A stretch of 6,527 nucleotides of DNA from OMOG01 sp041485845 (GTDB lineage Bacteria > Acidobacteriota > Terriglobia > Bryobacterales > Bryobacteraceae). The notes beneath the pieces were generated by a model. It was given only the letters and a program-made list of their open reading frames with translations, searched no databases and was not told where the DNA came from. The stretch lies in the NCBI GenBank assembly GCA_041485845.1, contig JBGPKH010000525.1, forward strand, positions 1-6,527, in the 5' to 3' direction. The translations under genes and the position numbers were made by a program. Within the stretch, counting starts at the first letter, position 1; every line of letters begins with the position of its first letter. Positions 1 to 5,363 of this stretch are shown piece after piece.

Positions 1-184
1 GCGCCCAGGACTGCGCTCCTCCGCTCGCTCCGCGTTCTCGAACCCGACTGCGAGTCGCGACCGCCAATTCACGCGAATCCGCTTGCTCTCCTCTCCCTGT
101 TTCTTCTCCGCGCAAATCTCCGCGTCTCCGTTTCTCCGCGTGAGATCTGGTTACTGTCCAGGTTATTCTTCCGTGACGCCTTAG
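1..184. other. Non-coding 3' flank of the helicase gene
   Basis: No convincing gene is visible in these 184 bases. The only open frame across it is an 83-residue arginine/proline-rich reading that runs through the repeat block and overlaps the end of the helicase-nuclease gene in another frame, so it looks spurious. Apart from the TCTCCGCG repeat at 105-140 there is a small 5-bp inverted repeat (CGACT/AGTCG with a 3-base loop, 45-57). No T-rich intrinsic terminator is seen for the helicase-nuclease gene. Confidence 0.6.
105..140. repeat. TCTCCGCG short-unit repeat
   Basis: Four near-identical 8-base units lie at 105-112, 117-124, 125-132 and 133-140. Three read TCTCCGCG and the third reads TCTCCGTT. 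The last three are directly tandem and the first is offset by 4 bases; TGAGATC follows. On the other strand the block reads as purine-rich CGCGGAGA units, resembling the CGGAGACGCGGAGA-type intergenic repeats I recall from Acidobacteria and other environmental bacteria. It lies just beyond the 3' end of the helicase-nuclease gene and has no recognisable coding content. Its function is unknown. The resemblance to a dispersed family is from memory and was not tested. Confidence 0.5.
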
Positions 185-3100
185 TTAGGGGTCCCCCAGC
201 CAGGCCTTCACGCGCGCGACCGAGTTCTCCAGATCGTCGCGGATTTCGTAGACCCAGAAGCGCAGGATGTCCCAGCCGAGGTCGCCGAGGCGGCGGGAAC
301 GGATCTGATCTCGACGGCATAGCTCGCCGTCCCAGTTGCGGTGGTAGTTCTCGCCATCCACTTCGATGTCCAGCTTTCGCTCACCTTGGAACAGGGCAAA
401 ATCGAGGGTATGGGGCGCTTCGTCGTACTGCGGGACGGGGCGCAGACCGGCGGCGTACATGGCCTTGTAGAAGACTCGCTCCCACTCGGAGACGTGCTCG
501 GGATGCGCCACCGGCGGGTACTCGGGGCCCAGTTCCTGGGACGGAACGTGCGCCTCTTGCGTCGCGAGATCGCGGGCGTACTCGGCAAACCTGGCGAGGT
601 AACTGACTCCCGAATCGAGCGCGGCCTGGCGGTCGCCTACCACCACCAGTTCCGAGCGGGCGCGCGTGATGGCCACGTTGAACAGGTTGGCGTGGCTCTT
701 GAGGAAGCGCAGCGTGCTCTCGCCGACGCCGGCGGACACGACAGGTGAAAAGAAGATCACGTCGCGCTCATCGCCCTGGAATCCGTGGACCGTATCGACC
801 ACGAATTGCAGTGACGCAAGCTGGCGCGAGAGCTCGGTGTCCTGATGCACGAGCGTGCGGATGCGATTGGCCTGGGCGCGGAACGGAGTGACCACTCCGA
901 TGGCGCCGTTGTATCCCTGCTTGACGATCAGGGTGCGCACCTCGGCCACTACCGCTTCGGCCTCGGGCACATTGAGGGCGCCGCCTCCCGTAGGGCGAGT
1001 GACTTTTCCCTTCAGGCTCACCCAGCGCACCGCCGGTCCCTCGGTCTGGGGACGGTTGAGGGCTTCGTGATCCGTCGCGATGCGGAGCCCGCCGCGGTAG
1101 AAGTGGCGGTTGGAAAACGAGATGATGTCGCGGTGCGAGCGATGGTGATCGCGGAGGTTCACGATGTCCTCGCGGCGGCACAAGCTGCGGGCGAGGTCGA
1201 AGAGCGAGTTCACCGAATAGGCCCAGGCCGCGCGTCCCTCGGCGAGTCCGTGGGCCGCGAGAATGAGGCGGTCCTGCTGGGGAGCGACGGTGCTGACGTG
1301 CTTGAGTTGCAACGGATCGCCGATGATCACGGCGCGCTTTGCGCGATAGAGTAGCGGCAGCGCCGACGCGATATCGCACTGACTGGCTTCATCGATCACC
1401 ACCACATCGAAGCAACCCGGTTCGAACGGCAGGCGCCCGCGCGCGGAGAGCGAAGTCACTGCCCAGCAGGGGAGCACCTTGGTCACTTTGGGAAACAGGC
1501 TGTAGTAACGGCGGAAGACTCTTCGGCCCCCGCCCTCGTCGTAGCGGTCGCCGCTGGCAATCATTTGCAGGAGAGAAAGGTACTCGCTGAGCAGCTTGCG
1601 TTGATCCGGATTCCAGCGGGCGGGGCGGAGACGCAGCCAGCATTGCCACAACTCGAGCGCGTTGTGGGCGGACTCTTCGGCAATGCGAGTCAGTTCCGAG
1701 GCCAGTTGCTCGATGGGCCGCGCGGCGCGCAGCCGGCCGAGGCCCTGCATGTAGGACTGGACGCGGGCGGCCCATTCCACGCGGTCCGCGAGCGTCTTTT
1801 GAAACTCCTGCCAGGCATCGAGATTCGGCTCTCCGGGCAGTCCATCGGGAAGCACGACGTCAAGCCGTTCGGCATCCGGGCGCAGTAAACCGGCCGCCTC
1901 GGCGATGCGCTCGAAACGGCGGCCCTTCATGGGGTCGCCGAGCAGCCGCACCATCGCCGGCTGTCCGGTTCCACTGGCCGCATCGAGCGCGGCGGTGAGC
2001 GGCTGCACGCGGCAGCGGAGGTTGTCCGCATCCAGCGATCGGAGTGCGGCGAAGCGTTTCTCGCCGAACACCGCGCGCGCCGGTTCCGCGGCACGTTCCA
2101 GCTCGTCCACGTCGTTGCGCAGACTCACCACCTCGGCCATCTGACGCTGCACGGAGGCGAATCGAATGCGATCCTGTTCCTGCGCGCTGGTCAGCCAGGC
2201 GTAGCGGACCTGGTCGTCGGCGCCGGAGGATTCGGCCAGCTCCGCGGTGAGATGCTGCGCGATGCGCGCGTGGTGCTCTTCCTTGCCGAGGCGGAGAAGA
2301 AGAGGATACGGCCCCAGGTCATTGACTCGCGATTCGACCACGTCCACCGCGTGATTGTTCTTGCTGGAGAAGAGCACGCTGCCGCCTTGCCAGGCGAGGT
2401 TGGCGAGAAGTGACGTGACCACTTGCGACTTGCCGGTTCCGGGCGGACCAGTTACCACGGTAATGGGCGCGGCGAGCCCTTGCACGACGGCCTGCCGCTG
2501 CTCGGTGTTCAGCGGCAGAACCTCGAGAATGGGACGGTCGTCGGGCGACGGAGTCTGGATGTCTTCGCCGCTCAGCCAGAGTCCCAGCGCGGTGTCGCGG
2601 ACTGCGGCGTCGTCCAACTGCGCCAGTTTGCGCAGCTCGATCTCGAGCCCGTAAGTGAATGGCGAGCGCGTGCCGGCGAACAGCACGGCACGGTTATGGA
2701 TGCCCGACGAAGTCAGTTGGGCGAGCGGAGGGCCGGTGGAGAGATCATACGGATTGAGATCCTCCCGCCATCTCCAGTCCGGGCGGCAACGCGGGAGGCG
2801 CAGGATGATCTCGTCCCAGGGCGGCAGTTCATCCTCCGGGTTGGCGAGGCCGAGCTCTTCGGAGAGATGGATGGCTTCATCGATCACGTTGCCGCTGTCG
2901 GCGGCGATCAGGGTTTTGAGTACTTCGAGGTTGAAGAGCGGGATGCCGCTGGATGGACGGAGCGCCTCGGCTGGCTCCTCGGGCGTGTCCTCGATGGGAT
3001 AGAGCAGCACCGGCTCGATGCGCATCTCGTCCTGGTTACGCAGGTGGACTGATCGCAGGCGGATGGCATAGCCGAGATAGAGCGTGAGCTGGCTGCGCTC

Positions 3101-3496
3101 GCGGCGGACCTTCTGCACCAGCCGTTTGACGGAACGATCGGTGACCGAGGGCTCGTTCCCCGGATGCGCGAAGGGAAGCTCGTTTAAGACTACGTAGTCG
3201 CCGGTGTTGGCCGCGGGAATACTGATGCCGGCGCCACTTTCGCGCGAGAGACATTCGAGGTAGTAGCGGCAGAGATTCGCGAGGAAGGTTCGCTGCGCCG
3301 GGGCGATGCTGGCGCCTTGCGGCCCGCGGGTTTTCGGCCACCAGCGGTAGGCGTTGTCCTGAGTGACCTCGCCGAGGAGGGCGTGGAGGGTGGTGACTAC
3401 CTGCGACCGGTCGAGCCCCAGTTCGTTGGCAATCTGCTGGGCCTTCAGTCCGGGCTTGTGGGACAGCAGTTGCTGGATGCGATCCGTGTGGCTCAT
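185..3496 (-). CDS. SF1 (Upf1/Dna2-like) helicase fused to a C-terminal Vsr-like nuclease
   Basis: A single-chain nucleic-acid helicase-nuclease of the COG1112 type, about 1103 residues, intact, ending in TAA. Numbering is from the ATG at 3496. Residues 1-55 look like a winged helix (IANELGLDRSQVVTTLHALL). The helicase motifs run in order: Q-type LNTEQRQAV (329-337), Walker A GPPGTGKS (350-357), motif Ia SSKNNHAVDVV (377-387), Walker B VVVIDEASQ (698-706), motif III GDPLQL (726-731), motif IV LRDHHRSH (781-788), motif V VDTVHGFQGDERDV (900-913) and motif VI NVAITRAR (940-947). The ~300 residues between Ia and II are a large insertion. Residues ~1005-1103 match a DUF559/MTES_1575-like Vsr-fold nuclease: LDF Asp1032, IEVDG Glu1045/Asp1047, His1052, then RRDQIRSRRL and GWDILRFWVYEI. 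An upstream TAG at 3508-3506 limits the start to TTG 3505 or ATG 3496; neither has a clear Shine-Dalgarno, and ATG is preferred. Related helicase-nuclease proteins occur in anti-phage systems (Mokosh has a COG1112-type helicase with a PLD nuclease), but the role here is inferred. Confidence 0.93.
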   Translation of the reverse strand: MSHTDRIQQLLSHKPGLKAQQIANELGLDRSQVVTTLHALLGEVTQDNAYRWWPKTRGPQGASIAPAQRTFLANLCRYYLECLSRESGAGISIPAANTGDYVVLNELPFAHPGNEPSVTDRSVKRLVQKVRRERSQLTLYLGYAIRLRSVHLRNQDEMRIEPVLLYPIEDTPEEPAEALRPSSGIPLFNLEVLKTLIAADSGNVIDEAIHLSEELGLANPEDELPPWDEIILRLPRCRPDWRWREDLNPYDLSTGPPLAQLTSSGIHNRAVLFAGTRSPFTYGLEIELRKLAQLDDAAVRDTALGLWLSGEDIQTPSPDDRPILEVLPLNTEQRQAVVQGLAAPITVVTGPPGTGKSQVVTSLLANLAWQGGSVLFSSKNNHAVDVVESRVNDLGPYPLLLRLGKEEHHARIAQHLTAELAESSGADDQVRYAWLTSAQEQDRIRFASVQRQMAEVVSLRNDVDELERAAEPARAVFGEKRFAALRSLDADNLRCRVQPLTAALDAASGTGQPAMVRLLGDPMKGRRFERIAEAAGLLRPDAERLDVVLPDGLPGEPNLDAWQEFQKTLADRVEWAARVQSYMQGLGRLRAARPIEQLASELTRIAEESAHNALELWQCWLRLRPARWNPDQRKLLSEYLSLLQMIASGDRYDEGGGRRVFRRYYSLFPKVTKVLPCWAVTSLSARGRLPFEPGCFDVVVIDEASQCDIASALPLLYRAKRAVIIGDPLQLKHVSTVAPQQDRLILAAHGLAEGRAAWAYSVNSLFDLARSLCRREDIVNLRDHHRSHRDIISFSNRHFYRGGLRIATDHEALNRPQTEGPAVRWVSLKGKVTRPTGGGALNVPEAEAVVAEVRTLIVKQGYNGAIGVVTPFRAQANRIRTLVHQDTELSRQLASLQFVVDTVHGFQGDERDVIFFSPVVSAGVGESTLRFLKSHANLFNVAITRARSELVVVGDRQAALDSGVSYLARFAEYARDLATQEAHVPSQELGPEYPPVAHPEHVSEWERVFYKAMYAAGLRPVPQYDEAPHTLDFALFQGERKLDIEVDGENYHRNWDGELCRRDQIRSRRLGDLGWDILRFWVYEIRDDLENSVARVKAWLGDP

Positions 3497-3511
3497 GGGG
3501 GACAACTACAC

Positions 3512-3540
3512 AGTATCGCAGGAGTGGGGGAGGCGCTCTA
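3512..3540 (-). promoter_or_regulatory. Weak proximal promoter candidate for the helicase gene
   Basis: Reading the minus strand, TGC-GATACT forms an extended -10-like element (hexamer 3517-3512) with a poor -35 match, TAGAGC (3540-3535), 17 bases upstream. Transcription would start near 3505, leaving a leader of only about 8 bases before the ATG at 3496. That would fit the missing Shine-Dalgarno, as in a nearly leaderless message. The hexamer matches are weak in GC-rich DNA, so this is tentative; the distal candidate near 3627-3656 is an alternative. Confidence 0.2.
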
Positions 3541-3547
3541 GCGCGAC

Positions 3548-3571
3548 GAGGGATCATGAGGGATCATGAGG
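3548..3571. repeat. Tandem 10-bp direct repeat
   Basis: GGATCATGAG occurs twice in immediate tandem (3551-3560 and 3561-3570). The 10-base periodicity extends to GAG before and G after, about 2.4 units over 24 bases. Each unit contains the palindrome TCATGA. It lies about 55 bases upstream of the helicase ATG, between the two minus-strand promoter candidates. It could be a small slippage duplication or a helically phased protein-binding site; nothing in the sequence decides. Confidence 0.6.
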
Positions 3572-3621
3572 CTGGGGCGGTCGCCGTGGACGATGAAATG
3601 GGATGGACGCTAAGAGTTTTC

Positions 3622-3636
3622 GACGTATCATATGTC
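3622..3636. promoter_or_regulatory. Imperfect 15-bp palindrome, operator-like
   Basis: GACGTATCATATGTC pairs 6 of 7 arm positions around a central C at 3629, the kind of symmetry bound by dimeric regulators. It overlaps the first TTTCGAC repeat and covers the minus-strand -10 candidate TATGAT. It may be an operator for the helicase-nuclease gene. Such short palindromes also arise by chance. Confidence 0.3.
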
Positions 3637-3656
3637 CATCTTGTAAATTTCGACAA
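3627..3656 (-). promoter_or_regulatory. Distal promoter candidate for the helicase gene
   Basis: On the minus strand TTGTCG (3656-3651; 4 of 6 to TTGACA) is followed after 18 bases by TATGAT (3632-3627; 5 of 6 to TATAAT). Transcription would begin near 3620, giving a leader of about 125 bases. The -35 coincides with the TTTCGAC repeat at 3648-3654, and the repeat at 3618-3624 lies at the predicted start, so a protein bound to the repeats should affect this promoter. Confidence 0.35.
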
Positions 3657-3679
3657 AGATCAAGAGATTTCGACATTTC

Positions 3680-3688
3680 TGTTACAAT
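3680..3688 (+). promoter_or_regulatory. Extended -10 promoter candidate for the Fic gene
   Basis: TGTTACAAT forms an extended -10 element (TG-N-TACAAT, hexamer 3683-3688, 5 of 6 to consensus). No good -35 is present at the usual distance (TCAAGA at 3660-3665 matches 3 of 6), which an extended -10 tolerates. Transcription would start near 3695, giving a leader of about 55 bases. TTTCGAC-type repeats lie on either side, at 3668-3674 and 3692-3698, placing the promoter inside the putative operator array. Confidence 0.45.
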
Positions 3689-3732
3689 GAATTTCGGCAC
3701 AGATTGAGAATAGATGGGGATTTGCGACCGCC

Positions 3733-3740
3733 GGAGGTGA
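3733..3740 (+). promoter_or_regulatory. Ribosome binding site of the Fic gene
   Basis: GGAGGTGA is a full match to the usual anti-Shine-Dalgarno sequence and ends 10 bases before the ATG at 3751. It supports that start: no other start codon lies in frame between the two, and the frame is closed upstream by TGA at 3688-3690. A copy of the TTTCGAC repeat (3742-3748) occupies the spacer. Confidence 0.75.
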
Positions 3741-3750
3741 TTTTCGACCG

Positions 3751-5286
3751 ATGAGGGTAGAACTGGAATCTGTCGCGATCTTCCAGGAGAAGACCGTCCC
3801 TCGCGGCGCCAGACTGGCAGGCTGGGCGGCCCTGGTGCATGCGCTAGCCATTTCTGCGCCGGTTCGGAGGCCGAGTTGTGTTTCGGAACAGTATGTTAGA
3901 GGTAGCCGCCGGAAAGAAGGGGGCTGGATCGTCTTCGACAAGCGATATTGGCCCGGTGAGAGCTTCGCCGATCACCTGACTTTCGCTCTCCGGCACGAAG
4001 ACATCGATCTCCTGATCCTGAGGCGGGTTTTCGAAGCAGTGGCGCAAGGCGAGGTTGAGGATCTGGTGCGAGCTGCGCCCACAGGGATTCCGGTCCGCCG
4101 GGCCTGGTATCTGTACGAGACCCTGACTGGCCGCACGCTCGCCGTGGAGGATGCGCCTCGCGCAACGGCGATCGACCTTCTCGACCCGAAAGCGTATTTC
4201 ACGGGCAAACCGCGCCTGTCCAAACGGCATCGCGTGCGCGACAATCTCCTGGGCACCGGCCGGTTCTGCCCAATCATCCGGCGCAGTGAGTCTCTCACGG
4301 AATTCGTGGAACTCGACCTCGCCGCCAGGGCACGGGAAACCGCGGGGCGCACGGGCGCCCACCTGGTCGCGCGCGCCGCCAGTTTCCTGCTGTTGGCCGA
4401 CAGCTTGGCCAGCTTCGAGATCGAGGGTGAGCGTCCACCGCGCAACCGGCTGGAGCGATGGGGCCGCGCGGTTCTGCAAGCGGGGAAGAACCGGTTGACG
4501 CTGGATGAAATCACCCGCCTGCAACGGGTCCTCATCGAGGACACACGATTCGTGCGCCCGGGACTGCGCTCCGACGGCGTCTTCTTAGGAGAACGGGACC
4601 TCAACGGCGATCCGCTCCCGGAATTCATCGGCGCCCGGCCCGATGACCTGGCCGATCTCATGGCCGGCTTGCTGGAAGCCAACGACCGCATGCGCGACGA
4701 CGGCGTTGACGCAGTGCTGAAGGCAGCGGCGACGGCGTTTGGTTTTGTTTATGTCCATCCGTTCCAAGATGGCAACGGGCGCATGCACCGCTGCCTGATC
4801 CACCACGTCCTGGCGGAAAGGAAGTTCACGCCGCCGGGGATGGTGTTTCCGGTTTCGTCGGTGATGCTCGACCGCATCGAGGATTACCGCTCCGTTGTGC
4901 AGGCGCATTCGGGTCCGCTGATGCCCGTCATCGAGTGGCGGCCTCCGCCCGAGCGCACTGGCGAAGTGTTGAACGCGAGCGCCGCCCTGGATCGCTACTT
5001 CGACTGCACGGAAGCGGCGGAGTTTCTGTATGCTTGTGTCCGGCGAACCGTCGAGGAGGACCTGCCGCGCGAGATCGACTATCTGCGCCGTCACGACGAA
5101 GCGATACGCCGCATTATGGACGTGGTCGAAATGCCGGACCGGGTTGCGGAAGGTCTGGTCCTGTTCATCCGGCAGCACAACGGCACTCTGTCCAGAAATC
5201 GCCGCGAGGGAGAGTTTCAAAAACTGCGCGACGACGAAGTAGCGTTAGCTGAGGGGATTGTCCAGGATGTGTTCACGGGTTACTGA
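3751..5286 (+). CDS. Fic family protein (probable AMP transferase), class II self-inhibited
   Basis: A 511-residue Fic-domain enzyme. Such enzymes usually transfer AMP from ATP to a hydroxyl side chain of a target protein; the target here is unknown. The Fic motif HPFQDGNGRMHR (336-347) is complete: His336 is the catalytic base, Asp340 the Mg2+ ligand, and the GNGR loop with Arg347 binds phosphates. The upstream stretch GLRSDGVFLGERDLNGDPLPEFIGARP (271-297), given in two parts as GLRSDGVFLGERD and LNGDPLPEFIGARP, resembles the target-binding flap. An inhibitory motif SFEIEG (221-226) fits [S/T]xxxE[G/N] before the Fic core, with Glu225 predicted to block productive ATP binding; this defines class II. 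Residues ~20-200 form a long N-terminal region (for example RRPSCVSEQYV, DHLTFALRHEDIDLL) that I recognise as conserved in this long Fic subfamily but cannot name. The C-terminal ~100 residues (FDCTEAAEFLYACV, EIDYLRRHDEAIRRI) look helical. No signal peptide or membrane segment is seen, so it is cytoplasmic. The start is supported by GGAGGTGA. Confidence 0.93.
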   Translation: MRVELESVAIFQEKTVPRGARLAGWAALVHALAISAPVRRPSCVSEQYVRGSRRKEGGWIVFDKRYWPGESFADHLTFALRHEDIDLLILRRVFEAVAQGEVEDLVRAAPTGIPVRRAWYLYETLTGRTLAVEDAPRATAIDLLDPKAYFTGKPRLSKRHRVRDNLLGTGRFCPIIRRSESLTEFVELDLAARARETAGRTGAHLVARAASFLLLADSLASFEIEGERPPRNRLERWGRAVLQAGKNRLTLDEITRLQRVLIEDTRFVRPGLRSDGVFLGERDLNGDPLPEFIGARPDDLADLMAGLLEANDRMRDDGVDAVLKAAATAFGFVYVHPFQDGNGRMHRCLIHHVLAERKFTPPGMVFPVSSVMLDRIEDYRSVVQAHSGPLMPVIEWRPPPERTGEVLNASAALDRYFDCTEAAEFLYACVRRTVEEDLPREIDYLRRHDEAIRRIMDVVEMPDRVAEGLVLFIRQHNGTLSRNRREGEFQKLRDDEVALAEGIVQDVFTGY

Positions 5287-5301
5287 ACGCGTCAGTCGCT
5301 T

Positions 5302-5350
5302 CCGCCGGAAACCCGCCGGCGTGCATACACTGAGGCGGGTTTGCCGGCGG
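5302..5350. terminator. Hairpin terminator between convergent genes
   Basis: CCGCCGGAAACCCGCC (5302-5317) pairs perfectly with GGCGGGTTTGCCGGCGG (5334-5350) apart from one bulged G at 5343. This gives a 16-bp GC-rich stem with a 16-base loop. It fills most of the 77-base gap between the Fic stop (TGA 5284-5286) and the stop of the minus-strand beta-propeller gene (TAA 5366-5364), so it could end transcription from both sides. No T-tract follows on either strand, so it may act as a roadblock or an mRNA-stabilising 3' structure rather than a textbook intrinsic terminator. Confidence 0.7.
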
Positions 5351-5363
5351 TTGGTGGAGCGGG

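Larger units (their letters stand above)
3618..3748 (+). repeat. TTTCGAC direct-repeat array in the divergent promoter region
   Basis: The heptamer TTTCGAC occurs four times exactly, all in one orientation: 3618-3624, 3648-3654, 3668-3674 and 3742-3748. Two near-copies lie between: TTTCGGC at 3692-3698 and TTTGCGAC at 3721-3728. Starts are spaced 30, 20, 24, 29 and 21 bases. Two copies belong to a longer imperfect direct repeat: 3646-3665 and 3690-3709 agree at 16 of 20 positions, 44 bases apart. The copies sit at or beside the candidate -35, -10 and start positions of both divergent genes, and the last lies between the ribosome binding site and start codon of the Fic gene. This is consistent with a multi-site operator. 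The binding protein is unknown. Confidence 0.6.

Noticed and set aside
34..60. Possible tRNA 3' end (GTTCTCGAACCC)
   Set aside because: It only loosely resembles a T-loop. There is no proper GTTCRA loop geometry, no acceptor-stem partner and no anticodon arm in the preceding bases.
768..1379. A 203-residue minus-strand frame overlapping the helicase gene in another register
   Set aside because: It is Arg/Pro/Gly-rich out-of-frame translation covering helicase motifs III-V, with no domain signal.
2423..3052. A 209-residue plus-strand open frame opposite the helicase gene
   Set aside because: It lies wholly antisense to a well-supported helicase-nuclease coding frame and shows no recognisable domain. 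Long antisense frames are expected in GC-rich DNA.
3497..3505. TTG at 3505 as the helicase start
   Set aside because: It adds only three residues, directly follows a stop codon and has no better ribosome binding site than the ATG at 3496; it cannot be fully excluded.
3618..3748. TTTCGAC copies as a small CRISPR array
   Set aside because: The repeat core is only 7 bases, spacing varies from 20 to 30, and no leader or cas gene is present; an operator array fits better.
3972..4691. A 239-residue minus-strand frame opposite the Fic gene
   Set aside because: It is Ser/Arg-rich shadow translation of the Fic coding sequence, with no ribosome binding site or domain.
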